Origin: an uncultured Saprospiraceae bacterium | GTDB lineage: Bacteria > Bacteroidota > Bacteroidia > Chitinophagales > Saprospiraceae | Direction: 5' to 3' | DNA: 34,388 nt | Assembly (NCBI GenBank): GCA_937924495.1 | Contig: CALDSS010000019.1 | Location: forward strand, 1 to 34,388 | In this document: positions 1 through 7,293 of the stretch, piece after piece | How positions within the stretch are numbered: position 1 is the first letter of the stretch | Layout of the letters: the number at the start of each line of letters is the position of its first letter | Position numbers and translations under genes: made by a program | The notes under the pieces: model-generated | What the model was told of the DNA's origin: nothing | Database searches by the model: none | Seen by the model: the letters and a program-made list of their open reading frames with translations, nothing else

Positions 1-105
1 ATGCTTTATCCAACCACCGAGTGGCAGACGTTTTTACTGCCTGATATGGATGTAGAAATTGTACGCGATTTTGGCTTTTATATAAAATTTAGTGTGCAGG
101 GCTAA
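1..105 (+). CDS. 3' end of a truncated gene, function unknown
   Basis: An open frame runs from the first base of the window to a TAA at 103-105 and encodes 34 residues ending in FYIKFSVQG. The window happens to begin with ATG, but the gene most likely starts further upstream. The alternating hydrophobic/polar ending with aromatic residues would suit a final beta strand of an outer-membrane or secreted beta protein; that is only an impression. No family is recognised. Confidence 0.5.
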   Translation: MLYPTTEWQTFLLPDMDVEIVRDFGFYIKFSVQG

Positions 106-139
106 GCAAACGAATCGAAATTTTGCTTTATCCACTATT

Positions 140-329
140 AAATAAATTGGTTCTTAGACAAATACCGTGGAACTTATGAAAGATGAATTCGAGAAATCGG
201 GAGATCGAGATTTCGGGAACAAAACACGGCTCGAAATCTCGGCTTCACGAATTCTCGAACTCGAAAATCTTTGATGAAAATTTTTTAGATTTTGTGCTCC
301 ACGACTATTGTCCAAGAACCAATAAATTT
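140..329. mobile_element. Palindromic element with 31-bp imperfect terminal inverted repeats (family A, copy 1)
   Basis: The arms at 140-170 and 299-329 are inverted repeats matching at about 24 of 31 positions, both containing the core GGTTCTTNGACAA. Inside are purine-rich GAGAAATCG/GAGATCGAG blocks and their complements, so the inner part can also fold. A 28-bp stretch at 188-215 recurs exactly at 5992-6019, so this is a dispersed repeat and not a one-off terminator. There is no ORF inside. It fills most of the 266-bp gap before the T9SS gene at 372. A non-autonomous MITE-like element is inferred. Confidence 0.6.
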
Positions 330-371
330 TTAAACTGGACTAACTAAATCATTGAATATCAACCATTTACC

Positions 372-1709
372 ATGAAAAAAATATTTACACTCTTACTTTT
401 AGTTTTTACCCTCCATATTAATTATGCCCAACATTGGGAGCCAATTGGATTTGAAGCGCTTCCAGAGAATTACTACGTACAATCTATTTCTCCAGTTGAT
501 GAAAATGTGGTTTGGGTACTCGGCATGGCTACGGCCGTTTTTAATACACCGACAATTTTACGAACTGTTGATGGCGGAGAAACGTTTGAAATTATTGAAA
601 TTCCAGATTTAAGTCATCGTGAATTAATGGACATTCATGGAGTGAGTGAGGATGTTGTTTTCTTTACAGTTCAAAATGGAGTGGGCAACAAATATATCTA
701 TAAATCAACAGATGGTCTTCAAACCTATGAGGTCAAACACTCCTACCAAGCGAGTAGAAATTTTGGGCCAGTGATCAAATTCTCAGATGCATGGGCGGGT
801 TTGGCAGTGGACATGCCACATAACAAAGTCACCTTAACTTTTGATGGCGGAGACAACTGGCAAGAAGTTGACTTTCCAACCTTAGATAGTGATGAATTTA
901 TTGGATTGGTCAGTCCTCCCAATTGGCTCGATGTACAAGGAACAGTGGCATGGCTTGCCTCTAGCAAAAAAATATATAGAAGTTTGGATGGAGGTGCCAC
1001 TTGGGAAAATTCCCCAAATCAATTTACTGGCAACTTTTTGGTATCTTCAATTCAAGTCAACGATGAAGGAGTTGGTTTGGCGATAGGGCATGTAAACATT
1101 GAAACAAATACGTTGTTAGAAAGGACTCAGATTCAACGAACTACTGATTTTGGAGATACTTGGACAGCACTTCCAGATTTGGATTTTCCATTAACCAGTA
1201 TTACTCCTGTGCCTGGTGCGGTCAATACTTTTGTGGGCGTAACAGGTATTTACGAAGAGTTCAATTCAAATTTCCCTCACGAGCATGGGTCATACATTAC
1301 ACGAGATGCGGGCGAAACGTGGACAAAATTCGATAATCAACCATTGACATCTGTTGTTTTTCAATCTGAAGAAAATGGCTGGGCAGGAAAGGTCAGTTAT
1401 TACGATTATGGTGGAAAACCAACTTTGTTTAAATACAACTCTGCTCCTCCTCCTCCATCGTCAACCAAGGATTTATTACCAGCAGATGACGTTACCCTTT
1501 TCCCCAATCCAGTCCTCGAATATTTGAATGTTCAGATGGAAGGATTTGAAATAGAAAGTTTAGAATTATTCAATAGTGCAGGTCAGTTGATTGAACGTTT
1601 CCCATCAGGGAAAAATCAAATTTCAATTGCTCACTTACCGAAAGGTGTGTATCAGATTCGAGTGATTTCAGATTCAAAAAGTGTTCTGAAATCTTTTTCT
1701 AAAATTTAG
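372..1709 (+). CDS. Secreted BNR/sortilin-like repeat protein with T9SS type A sorting domain
   Basis: This 445-residue protein is probably exported and anchored or released at the cell surface. Residues 1-20 form a signal peptide (KK, a Leu/Val-rich core, cleavage near YA|Q). Residues about 25-355 contain repeated 'DGGxTF/TW' motifs (TVDGGETF, TFDGGDNW, SLDGGATW, TRDAGETW) typical of BNR/photosynthesis-stability-factor-like beta-propeller blades. A Pro-rich linker (PPPPSS) leads to residues 374-445, a Por secretion tail with LFPNPV, an internal LFNSAGQ, LPKGVYQIRV and a final K-S-F-S-K-I strand. In T9SS substrates this tail directs outer-membrane passage and is then cleaved. The ligand or substrate is unknown. 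The gene stands alone between two palindromic elements, and I see no clear promoter. Confidence 0.88.
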   Translation: MKKIFTLLLLVFTLHINYAQHWEPIGFEALPENYYVQSISPVDENVVWVLGMATAVFNTPTILRTVDGGETFEIIEIPDLSHRELMDIHGVSEDVVFFTVQNGVGNKYIYKSTDGLQTYEVKHSYQASRNFGPVIKFSDAWAGLAVDMPHNKVTLTFDGGDNWQEVDFPTLDSDEFIGLVSPPNWLDVQGTVAWLASSKKIYRSLDGGATWENSPNQFTGNFLVSSIQVNDEGVGLAIGHVNIETNTLLERTQIQRTTDFGDTWTALPDLDFPLTSITPVPGAVNTFVGVTGIYEEFNSNFPHEHGSYITRDAGETWTKFDNQPLTSVVFQSEENGWAGKVSYYDYGGKPTLFKYNSAPPPPSSTKDLLPADDVTLFPNPVLEYLNVQMEGFEIESLELFNSAGQLIERFPSGKNQISIAHLPKGVYQIRVISDSKSVLKSFSKI

Positions 1710-1727
1710 AATAAATAAAAAACAGGA

Positions 1728-1926
1728 GTCATCCCGAATTTTTAGTCAAAATTGCTCCGTTAGGAGCAGCATCTTTGTAGAAGAACATGTAAAAGGAAGG
1801 AAAACCGCTCCGTAGGAGGGTAATCTTAAAATCGAAACACCTACGGCGCGGAAAAGCCCGATAAGAATACATTTCTACAAAGATATTGCTCCTACGGAGC
1901 AGAGCGTTTCAAAAATTCGGGATGAC
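1728..1926. repeat. 199-bp near-palindromic intergenic element with GCTCC...GGAGC cores (family B)
   Basis: The outer arms (GTCATCCCGAATTTTT at 1728-1743 and its complement ending at 1926) enclose inner arms near 1752-1782 and 1872-1905, which pair 'TTGCTCC..AGGAGCA..ATCTTTGTAGAA' with its complement. The centre holds a third pair built on CCGCTCCGTAGG and CCTACGGCGCGG. The whole stretch could fold into one long branched hairpin. Elements carrying GCTCCGTAGGAGCAATATCTTTGTAGAA are common between genes in Bacteroidota genomes and resemble REP/REPIN-type repeats; that link is from memory. It ends 20 bp before the TTG start of the next gene. Confidence 0.7.
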
Positions 1927-1946
1927 TTTATTAAACCTTTCTGAGA

Positions 1947-2882
1947 TTGAAAAAATTACTAAAATATCTTTCCCTTGTAATCGTGTTGATTCTAATTCTC
2001 GCTACTATTTTAGGACATACTAAGTTTGGAAATTATTATCCCGAAAATCAGTTTATGGTTAACACCATTAAAGTGAAAAAGGAATTTCTGAATTATTACC
2101 AAAGAGGCGCTGGAAAGGACATCTTATTCATTCACGGCACTCCAGGAACAATACTTGATTGGAAACCATTAATGCACGCACTTGACAATGAATATCGAGT
2201 TACGGCATTCGATCGGCCTGGTCATGGGGTTAGTACAGACAATGAATATTACTATACTCTTGAAGAAAATGCAGAAGCTACACTCCTGCTAATTGAAAAA
2301 TTAAAATTAAATAATCCACTTATTGTTGGCCATTCGTATGGAGGAAGTATTGCAACCTATTTGGCAGCCAACAATTTAATAGATAGTGCGAAATATGTCA
2401 TCATTGATGCACCGCTTTACAATACTCATATTGACTTTATTTATCATTTGCTCAACTTACCAATTATAGGAGAAGGCATTGCTTTCCTTGCAAATTACAC
2501 CATAGCCTCAAGCTTCATTGAGCATGGTGTTTCAAAAACTATTGAAACTGCCACAGAAGATGAGTTAAAAGAAATAATAGCTGAAAGAAAACGACTATGG
2601 CTACAGCCAAAAGTCCTACTTTCAAGAGCTAAAGAATTGATAAATCTGCAATCGAGTTTAGATGAAATGATTCCGAAATATGCATCAATCACTGCTCCGA
2701 TTACTCTCCTTACGGGAAAAGGGAAATATAGAACCTTAGCTGCCGACTCTGAGCGTTTTCATAAAGAAGTACCAAATTCAAAATTAAAAGTCTATAAAAA
2801 CTGCGCTCATTATGTTCAGATTGATCGATTTAATGAAGTTTTAATGGAAATTCTGGGTATTTTGAATTCCCCAAACTCCTAA
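1947..2882 (+). CDS. Alpha/beta-fold hydrolase, membrane-anchored
   Basis: The 311-residue protein has an N-terminal hydrophobic segment at residues 6-23, probably an uncleaved anchor or signal, followed by an alpha/beta-hydrolase domain from about residue 50. HGTPG at 63-67 matches the oxyanion-hole loop, FDRPGHG follows at 88-94, the nucleophile elbow is GHSYGG with Ser130, and His288 in CAHYVQ is the likely catalytic histidine. The usual acid after strand 6 is not in its common place: the sequence there reads TGKGKY. The acid residue may therefore lie elsewhere. The start is TTG, chosen because the membrane segment lies directly after it and no in-frame ATG precedes it. The substrate is unknown. 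The palindromic element just upstream could influence its expression. Confidence 0.82.
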   Translation: MKKLLKYLSLVIVLILILATILGHTKFGNYYPENQFMVNTIKVKKEFLNYYQRGAGKDILFIHGTPGTILDWKPLMHALDNEYRVTAFDRPGHGVSTDNEYYYTLEENAEATLLLIEKLKLNNPLIVGHSYGGSIATYLAANNLIDSAKYVIIDAPLYNTHIDFIYHLLNLPIIGEGIAFLANYTIASSFIEHGVSKTIETATEDELKEIIAERKRLWLQPKVLLSRAKELINLQSSLDEMIPKYASITAPITLLTGKGKYRTLAADSERFHKEVPNSKLKVYKNCAHYVQIDRFNEVLMEILGILNSPNS

Positions 2883-2899
2883 TTGTCCTTTAAAAAACG

Positions 2900-2907
2900 T
2901 ACTTTCG
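2900..2907 (+). promoter_or_regulatory. Possible -7 box (TACTTTCG) for the cold-shock-domain gene
   Basis: TACTTTCG differs from the Bacteroidota -7 consensus TAnnTTTG at one base. No good TTTG box is seen at the expected distance upstream. If used, transcription would start near 2914 and leave a leader of about 100 nt before the ATG at 3017. Confidence 0.3.
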
Positions 2908-3016
2908 CAGTCCAATTTGATAAGAGCGCTGATTTTCAACAACTATCATGACCATTGAAGTGTTAATCATTAGTTCCCATCAATTAGGAATTTATTGATT
3001 AACAAAAAAATTATTT

Positions 3017-3496
3017 ATGGCGAGATCGCATCAGACGTTCAACAAATTAGAAAAGCAAAAAAAGAAAAGAAAAAAGCGTGAAGCAAAGCTAGAAAGACAA
3101 AGACAAAGAAAAATAGATAAAGCTGAAAGCGGTCCAAAGACATTCGAAGACATGATTTCCTATGTAGATGAAGATGGTAATTTCTCTTCAACTCCACCAG
3201 ATCCGAAAAAGAAAAAGGAAATCAAAGCAGAAGAAATCCAATTAGGTGCAGCGAAAAGAGAAGATTTTGATCCAAACCGAAAAGGCAAGGTTAAGTTTTT
3301 CAGTGCAGATAAAGGCTATGGCTTTATCAACGATCTCGAATCAGGAGATGGGATTTTCGTTCACATCAACAACGTAGAAGGAATGATTGAAGAAAATGAC
3401 TTCGTGACCTTCGAAATTGAGATGGGGCCAAAAGGACAATATGCTGCGAATGTGAAATTGGATAAAAAAGAGAAAGAACAGAAACCTGTTTCTTAA
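3017..3496 (+). CDS. Cold-shock-domain protein with long basic N-terminal helix
   Basis: The 159-residue protein has two parts. Residues 8-36 are extremely Lys/Arg/Glu-rich and probably form a charged helix or coiled coil that could bind nucleic acid. Residues 89-149 form a cold-shock (OB-fold) domain with RNP1 as KGYGFI (99-104) and RNP2 as IFVHI (113-117). The family binds single-stranded RNA or DNA and often acts as an RNA chaperone. It is more than twice the length of a classic CspA protein because of the N-terminal part. The end is convergent with the CotH-family gene, only 3 bp away. The role in this organism is inferred. Confidence 0.85.
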   Translation: MARSHQTFNKLEKQKKKRKKREAKLERQRQRKIDKAESGPKTFEDMISYVDEDGNFSSTPPDPKKKKEIKAEEIQLGAAKREDFDPNRKGKVKFFSADKGYGFINDLESGDGIFVHINNVEGMIEENDFVTFEIEMGPKGQYAANVKLDKKEKEQKPVS

Positions 3497-3499
3497 GCC

Positions 3500-4882
3500 T
3501 TAATTATTCCTCGCAAATTCAAGTTGGTTTTTTAATTGCTGCATTGCTGCTTCCCATTCTCCCATTGAAGGGGCATCGCTATGTAATTCGCGTGCTTCGA
3601 TAGTGGCATCACGTATCTGATCTGACCATTCATCAATCAAAGCATTGATTACTGCTGCGGAAAGTGGCCCTGTTTTAAATTCATTACTTAACTGCTCGTA
3701 TTCAGTGTCGAAAAGTGTCCAACCTTTGGTCAACTTATCACAAGCCGCTGAGCGCTGTTGGGCAAAGAAAGTACCGAAGCGAAAGGGTCGGCAGTTATTT
3801 CTCGTTTCTCCCCAGCCGTCGGCAATAGGAGTAACAGGGTTGGAATTCGAAATGATATTTTCAAAAGCATTATCCAAATCCCAAGGGATGAGGTGCATGG
3901 TTTTATCTTCTGGATTTTCGTACCAATAAAAATTGTGCGGAGCGCAATCGCCATTACTGCAATACCAATGAAAGGCACCATCATCGTTTCTAATGGCTCG
4001 ATCCACCACGGCATAAGAAATAATTTCTTCCACATCCATCCACTTCTCAATTACCGATTTCAAACCTGATTCATCTGCCGAAACGATTTCTTGCCCAAAG
4101 GTGCTTATCATTTCAGCAGTTGGATTTTCATCTTCATTCGTTTTCAAAGCATCGAGGTAGGTTTGTTCAGAAAAGACTGCGCCGTCGCTATTGAGCGGCC
4201 AAATTTCTTTGTATAAATTTCCAGTTCCATCATCATAATTCTGTCGCGTAAATCGACCATCAATCTGTTCAACCAAACCATAAACGCCAGAATACTCGCC
4301 ATTAATGACAAGTCTGCAATGAACAACTCTCGGAGCAGGAACACCCATAGATCTAAACAAGTGATACCCTACTCTATCCCTCATTTGAGATTCATCCAAA
4401 TTCATGGCATGAAACTGTAGCTTTTTCAACCCAAAGAATTTTCTATCTGAATCCTCCCAGTTGATTTTAATTTTCATGGAGAGTTTAGTGCACGTTTTAA
4501 ACCCTGACGGGTCTGCCCAATTAGGATTGGAAAGACAGCCCACAAAAGCACCAATCGAACCTTTGTATCGGATACCAACTGGAGTCACCGTTTCACCTTC
4601 AAAAGTTAGGTTACCTTCTACATATTCCTCGGCTGCGGGGTCATTATTGATTCTTGAAAGATTCTCAGGTGTTAGTGTCAACTCAAAAGTGTGCAGTTTA
4701 TTAGCATCAAAAATATATTCAGATTTTCCTTCTTCAAACTTAAACGCTTGGCCTGGTTCCGGCTCATTAGGCTCGGTTGGCCCTACTGGCGGATTCGGTT
4801 CTACGGCTATGGTTTCGCCATCTTTCTTACAAGAAAACAATGCAACAAAGCAGAAAAGAAGTAAGCCGATATATTTTATCAT
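3500..4882 (-). CDS. CotH kinase family lipoprotein
   Basis: This 460-residue protein starts with a lipoprotein signal: a hydrophobic stretch ending in LFSC, with Cys18 as the likely acylation site, followed by KKDGE and a Pro/Glu-rich spacer to about residue 45. The rest matches the CotH family: VGIRYKGS, KLSMKIKIN, FGLKKLQFHAMNLDESQMRDR, GEYSGVYGLVEQID, a YAVVDRAIRNDDGAFHW segment, and the acidic metal-site-like IPWDLDNAF. CotH in Bacillus spores is an atypical protein kinase; secreted bacterial relatives of this type have no firmly known substrate. Several cysteines (CLSN, CSNGDC, NNCRPF, AACD) suggest disulfides outside the cytoplasm. It is convergent with the cold-shock-domain gene. Confidence 0.85.
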   Translation of the reverse strand: MIKYIGLLLFCFVALFSCKKDGETIAVEPNPPVGPTEPNEPEPGQAFKFEEGKSEYIFDANKLHTFELTLTPENLSRINNDPAAEEYVEGNLTFEGETVTPVGIRYKGSIGAFVGCLSNPNWADPSGFKTCTKLSMKIKINWEDSDRKFFGLKKLQFHAMNLDESQMRDRVGYHLFRSMGVPAPRVVHCRLVINGEYSGVYGLVEQIDGRFTRQNYDDGTGNLYKEIWPLNSDGAVFSEQTYLDALKTNEDENPTAEMISTFGQEIVSADESGLKSVIEKWMDVEEIISYAVVDRAIRNDDGAFHWYCSNGDCAPHNFYWYENPEDKTMHLIPWDLDNAFENIISNSNPVTPIADGWGETRNNCRPFRFGTFFAQQRSAACDKLTKGWTLFDTEYEQLSNEFKTGPLSAAVINALIDEWSDQIRDATIEARELHSDAPSMGEWEAAMQQLKNQLEFARNN

Positions 4883-4939
4883 GGTTTGGATTTTTTACAA
4901 AAATAGGAATAAAGAGATTTAGAATGTAATCTAATTACA

Positions 4940-4954
4940 GAAGTTGTTTAAAAC
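4940..4954. repeat. Solitary copy of the family C inverted-repeat end
   Basis: The sequence GAAGTTGTTTAAAAC is the same as the first bases of the family C element that begins at 4999. No matching partner closes a second element here. It may be the relic of an older or deleted insertion. Confidence 0.4.
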
Positions 4955-4998
4955 AAAAAAGGCAGTCGTGATTACAGCCACCTCTTCAGTTTTATAAA

Positions 4999-5157
4999 GA
5001 AGTTGTTTAAAAACTAATTGATTGGCTGCAAGTGGCAATTTTTATCCTGAATTGCGTTAAAAATCCTCGCCGATGCTAAGGCATCGACTGTGGTTTTTGC
5101 CTTATTCAAAATAAAATTTTCTCACTTTCGCGAAATCATGAGTTCTTAAACAACTTC
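4999..5157. mobile_element. 159-bp MITE-like element, family C copy 1
   Basis: The ends are inverted repeats: GAAGTTGTTTAAAAACT at 4999 and the complement of GAAGTTGTTTAAGAACT ending at 5157. The interior has no ORF but contains a small hairpin around GATGCTAAGGCATC and a larger pairing of AAAAATCC with the later GGTTTTT block. A second copy begins at 34239 and differs at about 7 of 150 positions. Size, matched ends and near-identity fit a non-autonomous element moved by a transposase encoded elsewhere. A target duplication is not obvious. Confidence 0.75.
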
Positions 5158-5192
5158 AAAATTTTCTAAATACAAGGCAAAATGTAGCTTTA

Positions 5193-5312
5193 CTAAACTT
5201 CGCTCTTTTCAAAAAGTCCTTTGCTGACTAATACAGGAGCTGCATACATAATGGCTGGCATGAATCCATGATACATACCATGGACAAATAGAAACCTGAC
5301 TAATGAGCATAT
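5193..5312 (-). pseudogene. Possible C-terminal gene remnant
   Basis: A stretch of 39 codons is open between stops and ends with TAG at 5193-5195. It reads roughly ...HGMYHGFMPAIMYAAPVLV..., hydrophobic in the middle and polar at the end (LFEKSEV). It has an internal ATG that would give 27 residues. It looks more protein-like than chance A/T-rich sequence and ends 36 bp before the MITE. No family is recognised, and it could equally be noise. Confidence 0.22.
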
Positions 5313-5469
5313 TTAATCAGTTTTCTAAATTGATATTGTTCAAATTTGTTTTAGGAACACTTTCCTATTTTCTTTTTTGAGAACCGCTTCAACTCCTTTC
5401 AAAAAACCACATTGCTGGATATTACTAACCTGTCCTTTGATCAGTCAGAGGGTAACAAATCGCTTTCTT

Positions 5470-5946
5470 ATGAAAAAAACGATCCTACTTTATTTATTGA
5501 TTTGCAATGGAATTTTATTGTCTCAGACCACCCTATCGGGAGTTCTGGTCGATCGAGAAACAAAACAACCGATCTCAGGCGTCACTGTTTTTCTTTTACT
5601 TCAAAATAAAATGCACGAAGAAATCGAATCCAACAATTTTGGGGAGTTCACCTTTGAAGATCTGGAATCCAATATTTATGACTTGAGGATCTCAAGTCTC
5701 GAATATGAAGATATTAGAATGATGGGAATTGAGGTGATGGAGGATGAGAATACTTTTCTAAAAATCAGACTTGACATTGGTTTATCGCTGGATAAAATCG
5801 TTCATCAAGTTACCCGAAAATCTTTGAGAAAAGCAGATAGAAAATTGAGGAAGTTCACTAAGAGTTTGCCGAAAAAGGGGTGGAAAATGCTGAAAAAACA
5901 GGCAAAAAAAAAAGCATGGACAACTGGGAAGAAGAAAAGTCAATGA
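5470..5946 (+). CDS. Small secreted protein with carboxypeptidase-regulatory-like domain and very basic tail
   Basis: The start is placed at the ATG at 5470 because it opens a normal signal peptide (KKTILLYLL..., cleavage near LLS|Q); an open frame extends further upstream but without sensible sequence. The mature protein begins with a carboxypeptidase D regulatory-like Ig fold at residues about 22-105: LSGVLVDRETKQPISGVTV, then NFGEFTFEDL and YDLRISSLEYE. Such domains are frequent in Bacteroidota envelope proteins, including the N-termini of TonB-dependent receptors. The last 43 residues (116-158) are packed with Lys and Arg, an unusual ending for an exported protein of this size. There is no T9SS tail. 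Its function is not known. It is convergent with arsM. Confidence 0.7.
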   Translation: MKKTILLYLLICNGILLSQTTLSGVLVDRETKQPISGVTVFLLLQNKMHEEIESNNFGEFTFEDLESNIYDLRISSLEYEDIRMMGIEVMEDENTFLKIRLDIGLSLDKIVHQVTRKSLRKADRKLRKFTKSLPKKGWKMLKKQAKKKAWTTGKKKSQ

Positions 5947-5980
5947 ATAGATAGTGGAATACTCAAAGAGTAAAAGCCTC

Positions 5981-6121
5981 TAATTTTGGATTTCGAGAAA
6001 TCGGGAGATCGAGATTTCGAGATATAGCTCAATATTGGTCAATGACGGGACTATGTAAAAAAGTGTGTCTCTCGATCTCTCGATTTCTCGATTTCTCAAA
6101 CTCTCGAAATCTAAAATTTTA
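5981..6121. repeat. Palindromic element between convergent genes (family A, copy 2)
   Basis: Arms at 5981-6000 and 6102-6121 pair (TAATTTTGGATTTCGAGA against the complement of TAAAATTTTAGATTTCGAGA). The inner part repeats GAGAAATCG and GAGATCGAG on one side and their complements on the other. The 28 bp at 5992-6019 equal 188-215 exactly. The element fills the gap between the 5946 stop and the arsM stop at 6119, which it overlaps, so it could also end transcription from both sides. Confidence 0.6.
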
Positions 6122-7171
6122 GCAACAAGCAAGGCTTCCATCTCCCTGTTCTTCTTTGAATGGCATATTGCCACCGCAACCCTCGAAAATTCCGTAATGG
6201 GTATCCCAAGTTCCGAAGAATTCAAAATGAGAAGCAAAACGCGTTTCGTTTAGCATTTTATAGGTGTTTCCACAAACGGTTATCATTTTTCCTGTTGGAA
6301 AATTATGATGATCATCCAAGTCGAAACTACTTGATTTTCCTTTTATGGTTCCTTTATATCTAACTGATTGACCATAATCCTCGCAATCACTTTCCAATCC
6401 ATCTAATTTAAATAAACGATAGGTTACTGAAAAGAATTTGATGTCACCCACCTTCTCTTCAATCTCTTCATTTTCAACACCTATTGGGTGGCTTTCTACT
6501 ACACGCGGATCTGTAAAACCTGCTTTTTTTGAAAAGTTTAAAAAATCGTTCCAGTACAAAGCACCGCTCAAACACTCTCCCCAAAGGACTGGGTCTTTTT
6601 GCAAATCGGCACCAATTCTTCTGTCGCTATAAACATCACTGAAATACATCTCGCCTCCTGGTTTTAGCAATCGGAAAGCATCATTCAGAACTTTTTGTTT
6701 ATTCTCGGCAAGATTGATAACGCAGTTAGAAATTATCAAATCAAAGCTGCCCTCCTCCAGATCTAACTCATCTAATTTTTCAATATTTCCTTTCAGAAAT
6801 CTGACATTAGCACGCTTGAAGCCAAATTTTTGTGTATGATAATCAATATGTTTATTGGCAACATTGAGTTGCTCTTCTGTCATATCTACACCGACAACCT
6901 CTCCGGTTTGCCCTACCAATTTGGAAGCAATAAAACAATCGCGTCCACTGCCTGAGCCTAAATCCAAAACTTTAAGTCCTTCTACTTGATTTGGAATGGT
7001 TAGGCCGCAGCCGTAATATTTATCCAAAACCTCGTCATGGACTTGGCTTAGAATTTCACGAATATGTTTTGGAGGAGGAGTAATGGTACAACAAGCCGTT
7101 GTTTTCAAATCTTCAGTAGATTCGAGTTCCTTACCATAATATTCTTGTACTTCTGTATGTTTAACTGTCAT
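6119..7171 (-). CDS. arsM: Arsenite S-adenosylmethyltransferase
   Basis: The 350-residue protein is a class I SAM-dependent methyltransferase with the SAM motif VLDLGSGSGRD (residues 68-78), an acidic end to strand 2 (VVGVDMT, 92-98) and the post-motif LLKPGGEMYFSDVY. The arsenite-binding cysteines of the ArsM family are present at matching places: Cys55 in KYYGCG, Cys150 in ISNCVINL and Cys200 in WGECLSG. It also has Cys-Cys pairs at 27-28 and at the very C-terminus (349-350), which often occur in this family. ArsM methylates As(III) to methylarsenicals in the cytoplasm. No arsR or arsenic efflux gene is in the window. It is divergent from the MBL-fold gene with a 122-bp shared upstream region. 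The assignment is strong by motif; the activity is inferred. Confidence 0.88.
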   Translation of the reverse strand: MTVKHTEVQEYYGKELESTEDLKTTACCTITPPPKHIREILSQVHDEVLDKYYGCGLTIPNQVEGLKVLDLGSGSGRDCFIASKLVGQTGEVVGVDMTEEQLNVANKHIDYHTQKFGFKRANVRFLKGNIEKLDELDLEEGSFDLIISNCVINLAENKQKVLNDAFRLLKPGGEMYFSDVYSDRRIGADLQKDPVLWGECLSGALYWNDFLNFSKKAGFTDPRVVESHPIGVENEEIEEKVGDIKFFSVTYRLFKLDGLESDCEDYGQSVRYKGTIKGKSSSFDLDDHHNFPTGKMITVCGNTYKMLNETRFASHFEFFGTWDTHYGIFEGCGGNMPFKEEQGDGSLACC

Positions 7172-7293
7172 CTTATTTTATAATTCATGTTAGTTCATAT
7201 TAATGCGTAAAGTAAGTAATTGTTTCGATTCCATCTGTCTTAATTTTTACAAGTTGATTTCTTTCAAACCTTTGATTTCTGCACCTTTGTGCG

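Larger units (their letters stand above)
4883..5469. other. 587-bp stretch without a confident gene; holds a MITE and a possible gene remnant
   Basis: Between the divergent starts at 4882 (minus) and 5470 (plus) lie a solitary GAAGTTGTTTAAAAC end at 4940-4954, a complete 159-bp inverted-repeat element at 4999-5157, and a 39-codon open minus-strand stretch at 5193-5312. The remaining 5316-5469 is A/T-rich and shows no strong promoter box. Confidence 0.6.

Noticed and set aside
743-1000. Minus-strand ORF inside the first T9SS gene
   Set aside because: It lies wholly within a well-supported gene and shows no domain or start context; many such opposite-frame ORFs across the window were dropped for the same reason.
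5377-5469. Upstream ATG for the secreted Ig-like protein
   Set aside because: It would bury a clear signal peptide 31 residues inside the protein; the ATG at 5470 fits much better.
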